NCBI RefSeq assembly: GCF_017837635.1
Contig: NZ_JAGJRS010000003.1
Coordinates: 166,393-230,392, forward strand
DNA length: 64,000 bases
Source: Frateuria flava
GTDB lineage: Bacteria > Pseudomonadota > Gammaproteobacteria > Xanthomonadales > Rhodanobacteraceae
Reading direction: 5' to 3'
In this document: one piece after another, positions 56,125-63,567 of the stretch
Layout: each line of letters opens with the position of its first letter
How positions within the stretch are numbered: position 1 is the first letter of the stretch
Translations under genes and position numbers: made by a program
The notes under the pieces: model-generated
Seen by the model: the letters and a program-made list of their open reading frames with translations, nothing else
The model's database searches: none
Told to the model about the DNA's origin: nothing

Positions 56125-56192
56125 GACTGGATAGGCGACGTTGGCAAGTCAGGGCGGCGGCCGATGCAAACGTCGTTCGCGGCTATCCAGTC
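56125..56192. promoter_or_regulatory. Inverted repeat upstream of the nirK-like gene
   Basis: GACTGGATAG (56125-56134) and its exact complement CTATCCAGTC (56183-56192) flank 48 bases in front of the gene. No FNR-type TTGAT-N4-ATCAA box is visible. The spacing would suit two half-sites of a regulator, or a large hairpin. Confidence 0.4.
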
Positions 56193-56238
56193 TAGTCGGC
56201 GCATGTGCAGCCTGCGCGAACCAGGTCGTGCGGACGAG

Positions 56239-56301
56239 AAAACACGGGTCAGAGCGCACTTTTCCTAGGCTGTGGGGGAAGCCCACTCTGGCCCATGTTT
56301 C
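56239..56301. repeat. Complete 63-base palindromic element (GGGTCAGAG family)
   Basis: AAACACGGGTCAGAG on the left pairs with CTCTGGCCCATGTTT on the right, leaving a central loop. This is the clearest full-length copy of the element that recurs at 48.5-50.7 and 53.4 kb and shows that the unit is a hairpin with roughly 15-base arms. Confidence 0.82.
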
Positions 56302-56339
56302 GTGCTGCGCCGGTCAACGCGCAACCGGGCAGTGTCAAG

Positions 56340-57056
56340 TTAGGTGGCCAGGCAACCCACGGCGAAGGAGGCGGTATTGCTCTGGCCGTCTATCCGCATC
56401 ACCGAGACCTGGCAGTGCTTGCCGTTCGCGTTGACGTAAGGCACCGATCCGCCACTTTGCAGGCTGACCGACTGTTGCCCGTCCCGCGATGTCAGGTTTA
56501 CACCGATGTAGGAGCCATTGATGTAGCGAACCCCCACCACCGTGGTCGGATCGATCCGCATGCCGCCATTTTCCGAAAGAATGAAGTCGTAGCCACCGGA
56601 AAGCCCCGACTTGGCCTCCGCCAGCTTGCGCATTGATTCGTTTTCCTGCTTGGCCATGGCCAACTGGTCCATCAGTGTGGTGTTGGCTGACTCGAGCGAC
56701 TTGACGGCTCCCTTGACGCTCTCCAGGGCCCGTCGACCTTCGCCGTCCAGATCGCCGCTCAATTTTCCGAGGTTCTGCCTGAGTTCCGCGAATTGCAGCT
56801 TCTGCTCATTCCGCATCTGGACCAGAAACTCGTCAGGCCCGACGATCTTGCTCCTGACGTAGCCATACGCCTCACTGGCAGCGACGCCCCCACACGCGCA
56901 TAGCAGGAAGAACAGCGTACCCCAGAGTGGGTGTTTCTTTACCGCATCGCGGCTGGCGTAGAACCCTGCCAACTTGCGTGTGAGCCAGCCCGATTTCTCG
57001 TAGGAAAGCTGGGCCGACTCGGTGCTGGTCTCACTTACGTTCGAATTGCCACTCAT
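56340..57056 (-). CDS. Hypothetical membrane protein with coiled coil
   Basis: A 238-residue protein that I do not recognise. A polar N-terminus (about 1-50) leads into a single transmembrane helix (HPLWGTLFFLLCACGGVAA). A coiled-coil region follows (about 75-145: QMRNEQKLQFAELRQNLG, AVKSLESANTTLMDQLAM), then a C-terminal beta-rich domain (VVGVRYINGSYIGVNL, GKHCQVSVMRIDG) with two cysteines. I start it at ATG 57056; the frame stays open to 57383, but that stretch is basic and unlike the rest. The topology fits an envelope-anchored scaffold. Its function is unknown. Confidence 0.7.
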   Translation of the reverse strand: MSGNSNVSETSTESAQLSYEKSGWLTRKLAGFYASRDAVKKHPLWGTLFFLLCACGGVAASEAYGYVRSKIVGPDEFLVQMRNEQKLQFAELRQNLGKLSGDLDGEGRRALESVKGAVKSLESANTTLMDQLAMAKQENESMRKLAEAKSGLSGGYDFILSENGGMRIDPTTVVGVRYINGSYIGVNLTSRDGQQSVSLQSGGSVPYVNANGKHCQVSVMRIDGQSNTASFAVGCLAT

Positions 57057-57768
57057 GTCCACGAATATTCCCCCTGTATGTCCCTGATTCCGGCGCGCTG
57101 GCTGCCGCCGGCCTTTTGCCCGTCGTGATCCGATCCACTTGATGGCCCGGATGGGCGAAGTGACCTGACACAGCAGTGAGCATAACCATTTCCCGCGGGT
57201 TGGAAGCCAGGGCATCGCGCGCTTTCCGGACAAGTCCCTTTGTGGGATGTACGAACGAGCGGTGCCGGAGCCGCCGAGCGAAAGAATGGGAATGCAGTCA
57301 CCGAATCTCGGCGATGATTCTTGCCTTGGCGGCCGATCAACGCCAAGCCGGGTCAGGTTAGGCTGATCCCTCTCGGACACCACAAAGCGAGGACAATCCT
57401 CGCACGGAGGCGTTCGATGGAGAACGGCAGCGGTTTACTGCACTGCTCAAGCGTGCAGCTGTTAGTTGATGCGCTGGGCTGGCCCGGGTTCGACGGACAC
57501 CCTTGATCGGGGACAATCCGCCGGAGGCGTCAGAGGGTCAAGCGGCAACGGACATATCACTTGCGTCCCGAAGGCGCCACCACCGTCGTTGGATTTTTAT
57601 GCGTTGGGCGCAACGACACCCCGTCTTTTTGTTCGAATCGGTTCGGGAAGCGCGCAGTCGATGGAAGGTCCAGGTGAGTTGGCAAAAAAATGAACTTGGC
57701 GAGATTGCATTTTACAGTCCGTTCCGAACTCCACTTTTTACCCATCTGACAGGCAGGAAGGATCAGGG
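57057..57768. other. Gene-free stretch with relic repeats
   Basis: This 712-base region has no supported gene. The parts I can identify are a 37-base segment at 57478-57514 matching 49759-49795, and the 46-base element at 57695-57740 matching 52991-53036. The 57060-57470 part shows nothing I can name. Confidence 0.7.
57695..57740. repeat. 46-base element, right copy
   Basis: CTTGGCGAGATTGCATTTTA and onward matches 52991-53036 in direct orientation. It ends about 28 bases before the glycine-zipper gene. Confidence 0.8.
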
Positions 57769-58473
57769 ATGAACCCGAACTCCCGTAACAGAGCCCTCGA
57801 CGCGGAACTGTCGCTGCTCGAGTCCGAGACGCTGAATTTCGCGACCCGGTTCATCAAGGACGCGAAGGTGAGGGCCAACTACATCCAGCAGACGCAGCGC
57901 CTGAGCCGCGAATATCGGGCCATGGTTGCCGCCGGGACCGTGCCGCCCGAAACTGCGGCGCAGCAGGTGCATGCGCTTCGAAACCAGATCCTGGCGGCGC
58001 AGCGTCTTCAGTCGAGCGACATCGGTCTGGCGAAGGCGGTCGGCCTGAAGAAGGAGGGGCTGACGTTGCTGGAGCTGACGGAGAAGTACGCCCGCTCCCG
58101 GTTCGGCGTGGCCTTCGAGTCGCTGCCCGAGGCGAGCAAAAACCAGGTCTATCTGGAGATCATCGAAAGCGCGGGACGGGCACGGCCCGGGGTCAACGTC
58201 GCGGCGACCCGGCTCGGTCGGTTGGGGCGCGGGCTGGTGATCGTTTCCATCGGGGTGGCCGTGTACAACGTCGCCGAGGCGAAGGACAAGCCCAGGGCCA
58301 TCGCCCGGGAAGGCGTGGTCTTCGGCGGCGGCTTTGCCGGTGGCGCGGCGGGTGGCGCGCTGGCGGGACTGGCCTGTGGCCCCGGCGCGCCGGTGTGCGT
58401 GACCATCGGTGTGTTTGTCGGTGGCGCGCTCGGCGCCATGGGCGCGGATGTCGCCTTCGGGTGGGTGTTCTGA
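57769..58473 (+). CDS. Glycine-zipper membrane protein, possible pore-forming effector
   Basis: A 234-residue protein. Residues 1-130 are helical and soluble-looking (LSLLESETLNFATRFI, TQRLSREYRAMVAAG). The C-terminus has a hydrophobic helix (LVIVSIGVAVYNVAEA) and then a long Gly/Ala zipper hairpin (FGGGFAGGAAGGALAGLACG ... VFVGGALGAMGADVAFGWVF). This pattern is seen in pore-forming secretion effectors and bacteriocin-type toxins, such as the glycine-zipper effector Tse4. AGGAAGG precedes the ATG. A small gene follows two bases after the stop, as for an immunity partner. No secretion genes or marker domains are present, so the toxin reading is inference. Confidence 0.65.
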   Translation: MNPNSRNRALDAELSLLESETLNFATRFIKDAKVRANYIQQTQRLSREYRAMVAAGTVPPETAAQQVHALRNQILAAQRLQSSDIGLAKAVGLKKEGLTLLELTEKYARSRFGVAFESLPEASKNQVYLEIIESAGRARPGVNVAATRLGRLGRGLVIVSIGVAVYNVAEAKDKPRAIAREGVVFGGGFAGGAAGGALAGLACGPGAPVCVTIGVFVGGALGAMGADVAFGWVF

Positions 58474-58475
58474 AG

Positions 58476-58928
58476 ATGCTCGAGCCGGCCGATTCGATCC
58501 GGGTGGTCCGTGTACTGCAGACGCCCGGGCAACCGGTGATGGCATGGGTCGAGAGCGCCGGTTCGGGACGCACGGCGCGGGTGGCCGGCAAGGTGATCGA
58601 GCGCCAGTACCGGTGCGGCGACAGGCATCTGCTGCTGCTTACCGAGGGCAATCCTTACGAAGAAGCGCTTCACGTCCATTACCTGGACAGCGAGTTGCGC
58701 CTGCTCGACAGCATCGAGCTTTCCGCTCCCTATACGGCAGGCGTGCTCGATCATGTTGCGGTAGCCGCCGCAAACGCCTTGACCTTCGCGTTCTTCAACG
58801 CTCACGAGCGCTGGCGGCTGGAGATTGCCGATACGCCCCGGTGGCGACTCCGGGGCAATGCGTTTCCGGTACGGCGCAAGCGACCGTTGTTTTGCAAGGC
58901 GTGGCTGGTTCTTGAAAAAGAGGCGTGA
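58476..58928 (+). CDS. Small soluble partner protein, possible immunity protein
   Basis: A 150-residue protein starting two bases after the glycine-zipper gene. It has no signal peptide or membrane helix. The sequence looks like an alpha/beta fold (RVVRVLQTPGQPVMAWVES, DRHLLLLTEGNPYEEALHVH, HVAVAAANALTFAFFNAHER). I recognise no family. The tight coupling suggests it works with the upstream protein, as an immunity protein or chaperone. A soluble immunity protein for a pore-former would be atypical, which counts against that reading. The gene ends before a 235-base gap. Confidence 0.65.
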   Translation: MLEPADSIRVVRVLQTPGQPVMAWVESAGSGRTARVAGKVIERQYRCGDRHLLLLTEGNPYEEALHVHYLDSELRLLDSIELSAPYTAGVLDHVAVAAANALTFAFFNAHERWRLEIADTPRWRLRGNAFPVRRKRPLFCKAWLVLEKEA

Positions 58929-59163
58929 TGCGGGTTCGAGCCAGGCAGCGACGATGGATATTCGTCGGCATGCCGACGTGGCGAGATCCGCCTGGTACTT
59001 GAATCGCAAGCATGCCGGCCGTTGCCGGCGCGCGGTTTGGCTCCTGGCGAACGCCATGACTTGTGCCACTGAGGGCGCCCGATGGGGCCGCCCTATAGTC
59101 GGGCCTGTTCCGCGGTCCCTCGCCATGTTGGCAGGGGCGGGCGCGGATTCAGGGGAGTAGCGG

Positions 59164-60357
59164 ATGAAGCTCCGTCGCCGCGCATGTGCTGGTGTGGTCG
59201 CTGCAGCCATGAGCTGCCTTGCTGCCGGGTGCGCCACGCTCGATGTTCCGTCTCCCTCGCGCGCGACGGAGGCGGCGCCGGCGCCGGTGCGATCGGACGT
59301 CGGTACCACGACCCTGCGGGTTACCGATGCTTCCCGACGCGACTTGCGCGATCCGGCGCAACCCCGGCAGTGGCTGGTGCAAGTGTTCTATCCCGCGGTA
59401 CCCACGCCGGTGAGCGGCCATTACGCGGACGACCCGGTGCTGCTCGACGCATTGGTGCGGGACAACTATTACGAGGTGGGTGAAGCAGGCCTGCGTGCCT
59501 GGGCCAGCGCGCCGGCGGTGGCCGTGGAGCAGGCCAGGTCGGCGAGCGCGAAGCCGTGGCCCGTGGTCACGTTGTCACCAGGCCAGGGTTTCGCCCGGCT
59601 CAGCTACGCCCACCTGGCAGCTGCGCTGGTTCATCGCGGTTATGCCGTGGTGGTGATCGATCATCCCTATCTCGGCGTCACTCACCTGCCTGATGGCCGG
59701 CTCCTGCGCGCGGCCGACGATCCGGCGATCAACAGCGCGGAGGAAACCGACTGGGTGCCGCGCATCCGCGACTGGACGCGCGATGTGAGCGTGGTGCTCG
59801 ACCGCCTGGAAGACTCCGCCGCCGGCCTGGTGCCGGGGCTGCACCTGGACCTCGCGCATGTCGTGGCGACCGGCCATTCGATCGGTGGCACCGCGGCGCT
59901 GGATGTCTGCTCGGTCGATCGCCGGGTGGGGGCTTGCCTGGATTTCGAGGGCACGCCCGAGCCGGCCGCGGTGTTCGCCACGGGCGTCGAACGGCCGACC
60001 CTCATGGTGCTCAGCCGTGCCGGTGGACGCCCGCCGCCGGTGCGCCCCCCGGGCGCCCCGGATCTGGATGAGCACATCGCCACCGCGTTGGGCCGGCAAG
60101 GCGCGCCGTTCTGGCTGGTCAAGGTGACCGGCGGAAGCCACACCAGTTATTCCGACGCTCCCATCACGATGCCCGCCACGCTGACGCGCTTCGGCGGCCA
60201 GGTGATGGAGCCGGCGCGCTCGATGGCGGTGTACGCGGGCATGGTCGATGCGTTCGCGCGTGCCTACGTCCTTGGAGAGCGGCGCGACCAGGTCTTCGCG
60301 ACCTTTATCGAGCAAACGCCCGAAGCGTCCCGCGCGCGGGGACCTGCCACCCGGTAG
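59164..60357 (+). CDS. Lipoprotein alpha/beta hydrolase, PAF-acetylhydrolase-like
   Basis: A 397-residue outer-layer lipoprotein hydrolase. The signal peptide ends in the lipobox LAAGC (Cys23 region). The alpha/beta-hydrolase nucleophile elbow is GHSIGG (Ser near residue 239), with a catalytic Asp likely in LDFEG and a His in GGSHTSYSD. The overall pattern (QWLVQVFYPA, VVTLSPGQGF, VVVIDHPYLGV) is that of the plasma PAF-acetylhydrolase-like esterase family. GGGGAG precedes the ATG. The substrate is unknown; phospholipid or ester cleavage outside the cytoplasm is expected. Confidence 0.85.
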   Translation: MKLRRRACAGVVAAAMSCLAAGCATLDVPSPSRATEAAPAPVRSDVGTTTLRVTDASRRDLRDPAQPRQWLVQVFYPAVPTPVSGHYADDPVLLDALVRDNYYEVGEAGLRAWASAPAVAVEQARSASAKPWPVVTLSPGQGFARLSYAHLAAALVHRGYAVVVIDHPYLGVTHLPDGRLLRAADDPAINSAEETDWVPRIRDWTRDVSVVLDRLEDSAAGLVPGLHLDLAHVVATGHSIGGTAALDVCSVDRRVGACLDFEGTPEPAAVFATGVERPTLMVLSRAGGRPPPVRPPGAPDLDEHIATALGRQGAPFWLVKVTGGSHTSYSDAPITMPATLTRFGGQVMEPARSMAVYAGMVDAFARAYVLGERRDQVFATFIEQTPEASRARGPATR

Positions 60358-60392
60358 TGGCCGGGGCGAGGCACCAGGATCGACCCGCGCGC

Positions 60393-60647
60393 CTAATCGT
60401 CGAAGCCGGTGTAGTCCTCGGGGAAGATCGGCGTGCCGTCCTCCTCCAGTCCGGTCATGTCCGCCAGCGCCTTGGCGGCGGCGGCTTCGGCGGTGTCCTT
60501 GTCGCGGAAGCTGCGGTTCTCGCAGATGGCGTAGTACACCGGAAAGCCGTGGCGGCGCGGCTTGATGGCGAGCCAGGCGGAGTAGCGCGCGCCTTCCAGG
60601 GTGGCGCCGGAGCTGGCTAGGTAGTTGTCGAACTCGCGCTCGGCCAT
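60393..60647 (-). CDS. Conserved-looking small hypothetical protein
   Basis: An 84-residue protein with an acidic C-terminus (FPEDYTGFDD). It begins MAEREFDNYLASSGATLEGA. No signal, membrane segment or known domain is visible. Conservation-type features (balanced composition, WLAIKPRRHGFPVYYAICEN) suggest a real protein. It converges on the lipoprotein hydrolase. Function unknown. Confidence 0.6.
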   Translation of the reverse strand: MAEREFDNYLASSGATLEGARYSAWLAIKPRRHGFPVYYAICENRSFRDKDTAEAAAAKALADMTGLEEDGTPIFPEDYTGFDD

Positions 60648-60743
60648 CGTCGTCAGTTTGGTTGTGAAAAGTGTTCGACAGGCTACCTGAGATCAGGATT
60701 GAACGAGGACCTCGAAAGACCCCGCGCCTAGACGGCAACAGGG

Positions 60744-60866
60744 TCAGCAGAGCTGGCCCGCCCAGCGGGACGCGATTTCTGGCTGGAAGTGATACCAGCC
60801 GTGCTCGGCTGCGGTTCCTTCGGTCACGTCTGTAGCCGTGCCTGTGGCCAGGTCGACGATCCGCAT
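60744..60866 (-). CDS. Possible 40-residue protein
   Basis: ATG 60866 opens a frame of 40 residues (MRIVDLATGTATDVTEGTAA to AGQLC) whose composition is protein-like. The ribosome site is weak, and the surrounding frame is open further upstream in a way typical of high-G+C shadows. It lies in the otherwise empty 60648-61030 gap. Listed as a possibility only. Confidence 0.3.
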   Translation of the reverse strand: MRIVDLATGTATDVTEGTAAEHGWYHFQPEIASRWAGQLC

Positions 60867-61030
60867 CGTGGTTTGCTCAGGAAGCGGCGCGGCTGGCTTC
60901 TTCCCGTGGGCTTGCAAGCGAGCGTTCTGGCCAGGTGCCGTTCGATTCTGCAAGGACGCTCCATCGGCCGTTCCACCTGCCTTTCCGCGGTGGCCACCTG
61001 AGTAGCACCGCCTTTGGCTTCTTGCATGTG

Positions 61031-61567
61031 TCAGCGTGGTGGATGAGCCAAGCCGTTCCGTTTCTTTGCCGGCCGGCCAGGCACTGCAGTCAGGGATCGC
61101 ACGACCTTCCCGCCGGAGGCCAGGCCAAGCGCCAGCGCGGCATAGGCGACCACCATGGAGCGCTTGCTGAGCACCAGCTCCCATCCGGGAGTGAACCGCT
61201 TCGGAGTGACGCCGTAGTCGATAACGGCGGCGACCGCCGAGGTGGCGCAAGCGCCACGCAAAAGCGATTTGGCCGACGCGGGCTGGCGCCCGGCGCGCCA
61301 GAACTCAAACGGCAGCGCCCAGAACACCGCCGATGCGAAATGGGTCGCGAAACCAACCAGGGTGTGCGTGGCATCGAGTTCGTCACACTGGGCGGCTTTC
61401 TTGCCATGCAGCCAATGGCTTGTCGCGTTGATGGGTTGCAGGGCGCCTTTGCCTTCAACCCTGGCCAGCATCGCCAGGGCGGCCGCCGAAGCGAGGCTTG
61501 CGACGGTACCGGTCACCAGGGCGGGCAGGAGAGCGTGTCCAGTCTTGTCATTCGTTCGCATTTCCAT
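61031..61567 (-). CDS. Membrane protein of unknown function
   Basis: A 178-residue protein with about four hydrophobic helices (LLPALVTGTVASLASAAALA, LVGFATHFASAVFWALPFEF, LLRGACATSAVAAVIDYGV, MVVAYAALALGLASG). The segment DYGVTPKRFTPGWELVLSKR between helices recalls a family of conserved proteobacterial membrane proteins, but I cannot give its DUF number with confidence. It is basic at the C-terminus (RPAKKRNGLAHPPR). It lies between the small hypothetical genes and the DUF805 gene on the same strand, with 130 bases to the latter. Confidence 0.68.
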   Translation of the reverse strand: MEMRTNDKTGHALLPALVTGTVASLASAAALAMLARVEGKGALQPINATSHWLHGKKAAQCDELDATHTLVGFATHFASAVFWALPFEFWRAGRQPASAKSLLRGACATSAVAAVIDYGVTPKRFTPGWELVLSKRSMVVAYAALALGLASGGKVVRSLTAVPGRPAKKRNGLAHPPR

Positions 61568-61697
61568 CGGCCGGCCTCGCGCATCGCTTTACGCCAAGCC
61601 TGCGTAATCCACGGTTGGGCTCGTGTGAGTCGCGCGCCGAACCTCGATGAAGCCGGCCTCCGCCTTTTCGACGAACCCCGGCTGCTCGGGTGATCGC

Positions 61698-62246
61698 TCA
61701 GCCTGCCGTCGCCTTGACCGGATCGGCGGCCCTGGTCGGGTAGGTGAGCAGATAGAGCAGCACCAGGATGCCGGCCACCGGCGCCAGGCTGATGAGCTGC
61801 CACCAGGGGCTGAGGCCGGCGTCGCGCAGGCGCCGGGTGCATGCCGCGATCCACGGCAGCAGCACGACGAGGGAGGCGATCTGCAGCGCAAGCGGACCGG
61901 TGACGTCGGAAATCAGCTGGGCGAAGGCCAGCACCATCACTACCGCGAGTGCGAACCACCAGAACGCCGGGCGCGGGGTCGTGCCGGTGAAATCCAGGCC
62001 ACGCAGCACGCCTTCGCGTATGGCCGTGATCGCCGGCTGGCTGGGGGCAGGCTCGCTGACCAGCAGGCTCTCGGCCGGCACGTCGAACACGGCGGCCAGT
62101 GCCCGTAGCGACTCGGTGGATACCTTGGCGCCCGATTCGAGGCGCTGGATGGTCCGCAGGTTCAGGCCGCTCAGCTCGGCGACCTGCTCCTGCGACCACT
62201 GGCGGGCGGTACGCAGCTCCCGCAGTCGGGCGCTATTGATCTGCAT
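61698..62246 (-). CDS. XRE-type HTH fused to DUF805 membrane domain
   Basis: A 182-residue fusion. The N-terminal helix-turn-helix (residues 4-60, RLRELRTARQWSQEQVAELS and LNLRTIQRLESGA) is a typical XRE domain. Then follows a membrane domain with three or four helices (about 95-175: AFWWFALAVVMVLAF, LQIASLVVLLPWIAACTRRLRDAG, WWQLISLAPVAGILVLLYLL) with the RRLRDAG motif of DUF805. A membrane-tethered DNA-binding protein is therefore likely. Start ATG 62246 has GGGGAG upstream. Its targets are unknown. Confidence 0.85.
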   Translation of the reverse strand: MQINSARLRELRTARQWSQEQVAELSGLNLRTIQRLESGAKVSTESLRALAAVFDVPAESLLVSEPAPSQPAITAIREGVLRGLDFTGTTPRPAFWWFALAVVMVLAFAQLISDVTGPLALQIASLVVLLPWIAACTRRLRDAGLSPWWQLISLAPVAGILVLLYLLTYPTRAADPVKATAG

Positions 62247-62423
62247 GGATACTCCCCGGTGTAAGGTGTTCGGCCTGCGCATCATGCTGCCGCAAGTGAC
62301 TCAGTGTGACGACAGCGCCCCGACACGAGTACGGCACGGGCCCGGTGGCGTGCTGTCAGGCGGCAAAGGAAAGCGGGCGAAACAGGGCCGGTGCCCCAGG
62401 AACTCGTCCCCAAGGGATTGGAA

Positions 62424-62654
62424 ATGCTGGAAATAAGCGAAAACGCGCTGATGATGTCGGTGCAGGCCATCCATTTTGCGACCAGGCATCTGGGCGCGGA
62501 ACGCGAGGCGGCAGCCGGGCCGCTGCAGGCCGGCTACGATGAGATCATCGAGGCGTACGGGATCGTGGCTGCGGAACTGCGCCAGGTGTACGCGCAGGCA
62601 CGGGCACGGGGCTGCGACCTGCCTTCCTATGCCGCACTGGTGGGCCAGGCATGA
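62424..62654 (+). CDS. Small hypothetical protein, paralogue of the 62.8-kb gene
   Basis: A 76-residue helical protein starting MLEISENALMMSVQ. A GTG at 62391 would add 11 residues. Its C-terminus (LRQVYAQARARGCDLPSYAALV) is similar to that of the next gene (LREEYEEGLRAGIRLPAFDDLV), with the same spacing. No known domain. The two genes lie 129 bases apart in the same direction. Confidence 0.55.
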   Translation: MLEISENALMMSVQAIHFATRHLGAEREAAAGPLQAGYDEIIEAYGIVAAELRQVYAQARARGCDLPSYAALVGQA

Positions 62655-62783
62655 TCAGCGCGGCCACGCGCAGCGCTGCTTTCGATCAGGTTGACCGGAT
62701 GCGTCGCCGGCTCACGCTGGATTCGGCCGCGTCGGCGGCGCGCATCGAGGTTTTACCGATAACCCTCTTGCAAGGCGGCATCC

Positions 62784-63050
62784 ATGCGAGCCATCAGCGA
62801 ACGTGATCTGGCGGTGGTGATTCCGCTGCTCGCAGCCAAGATCCGCGACCTCATCCTCGAGCTGGACACCAGCAACGGTGAGCCGACGGACGAATCTGCG
62901 ATCGATCGCATGCAGCTCCAGGACATGCTCGGGCAATACCGAAGCATTCTCGAATCGCTGCGCGAGGAGTACGAAGAAGGCCTGAGGGCAGGCATACGAC
63001 TCCCCGCGTTCGACGACCTTGTCCGGCCTTTCCTGCTTCCGTCGCACTGA
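62784..63050 (+). CDS. Small hypothetical protein, paralogue of the 62.4-kb gene
   Basis: An 88-residue helical protein (MRAISERDLAVVIPLLAAKI). It shares the helix-then-LPAFDDLV ending with its upstream neighbour. Acidic overall; no signal peptide. I do not recognise the family, but the repetition of the layout supports both as real genes. Confidence 0.55.
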   Translation: MRAISERDLAVVIPLLAAKIRDLILELDTSNGEPTDESAIDRMQLQDMLGQYRSILESLREEYEEGLRAGIRLPAFDDLVRPFLLPSH

Positions 63051-63147
63051 CGTTCGGAAGCCGGCTGTTCGATCGCGTCGGCCATTGCGCCGGCCGTGCA
63101 TCCGGCGCGGGACCACCCTGTCCGGGTAGTGCTGCGAAAGCCGGCAG

Positions 63148-63178
63148 GCGGTCGCGCACAAGCGCGCTCCTACGACAG
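63148..63178. repeat. Solo REP half-element
   Basis: GGCGGTCGCGCACAAGCGCG and CTCCTACGAC form one arm of the REP family seen as pairs at 24.6, 38.9 and 40.5 kb. No partner arm lies nearby. Confidence 0.7.
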
Positions 63179-63203
63179 ACGCGGGAGCCTGGAACGGGTC
63201 GCG

Positions 63204-63443
63204 TCAGCCCGAGCAGCCACCGCAGCAGATGCTGGGCAACTGCACCACCTGTTCCTGCTTCACCGCCCAGCCGGTGCGCTGCAACACCTCCACCAGGTCC
63301 CGCACGGGCACCCAGGACGAGATCCGCATGACCAGGCCGCTCATGTCCAGGTCGACCAGCGCGCTCGGGTCGATATCGAATATGGCGTCCTGGACGACTT
63401 CAGGGCGGGGGCTGGCATCGGTAAGTGCGATATGGAATTCCAT
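63204..63443 (-). CDS. Small protein with Cys-rich C-terminus
   Basis: A 79-residue protein ending CCGGCSG, a three-cysteine cluster that could bind metal. The body (ISSWVPVRDLVEVLQRTGWAVKQEQVVQLP) looks like a small alpha/beta fold of the kind found in metal-related proteins. It has no signal peptide. Name and function unknown; metal binding is inference from the cysteines. Confidence 0.6.
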   Translation of the reverse strand: MEFHIALTDASPRPEVVQDAIFDIDPSALVDLDMSGLVMRISSWVPVRDLVEVLQRTGWAVKQEQVVQLPSICCGGCSG

Positions 63444-63567
63444 CGTTACAGGCCTCTTTTCAGGCGTATCGCTTTGATGCGAGGCATGTTTTCTCGTTCG
63501 GTCGCTCGCCGCCTTGATCCTGGTCAGGCCAATCGCATGGCCGCCCGCGGACGGCCTGCAAAAAAAA

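Noticed and set aside
57057..57383. N-terminal extension of the coiled-coil membrane protein
   Set aside because: It is basic, Pro/Ser-rich and unlike the rest, and ATG 57056 has a purine-rich ribosome site.
60867..61250. N-terminal part of the 168-codon frame at 60744-61250
   Set aside because: It overlaps the membrane protein gene at 61031-61567 in another frame and has a shadow composition; only the last 40 codons are listed, as a possibility.
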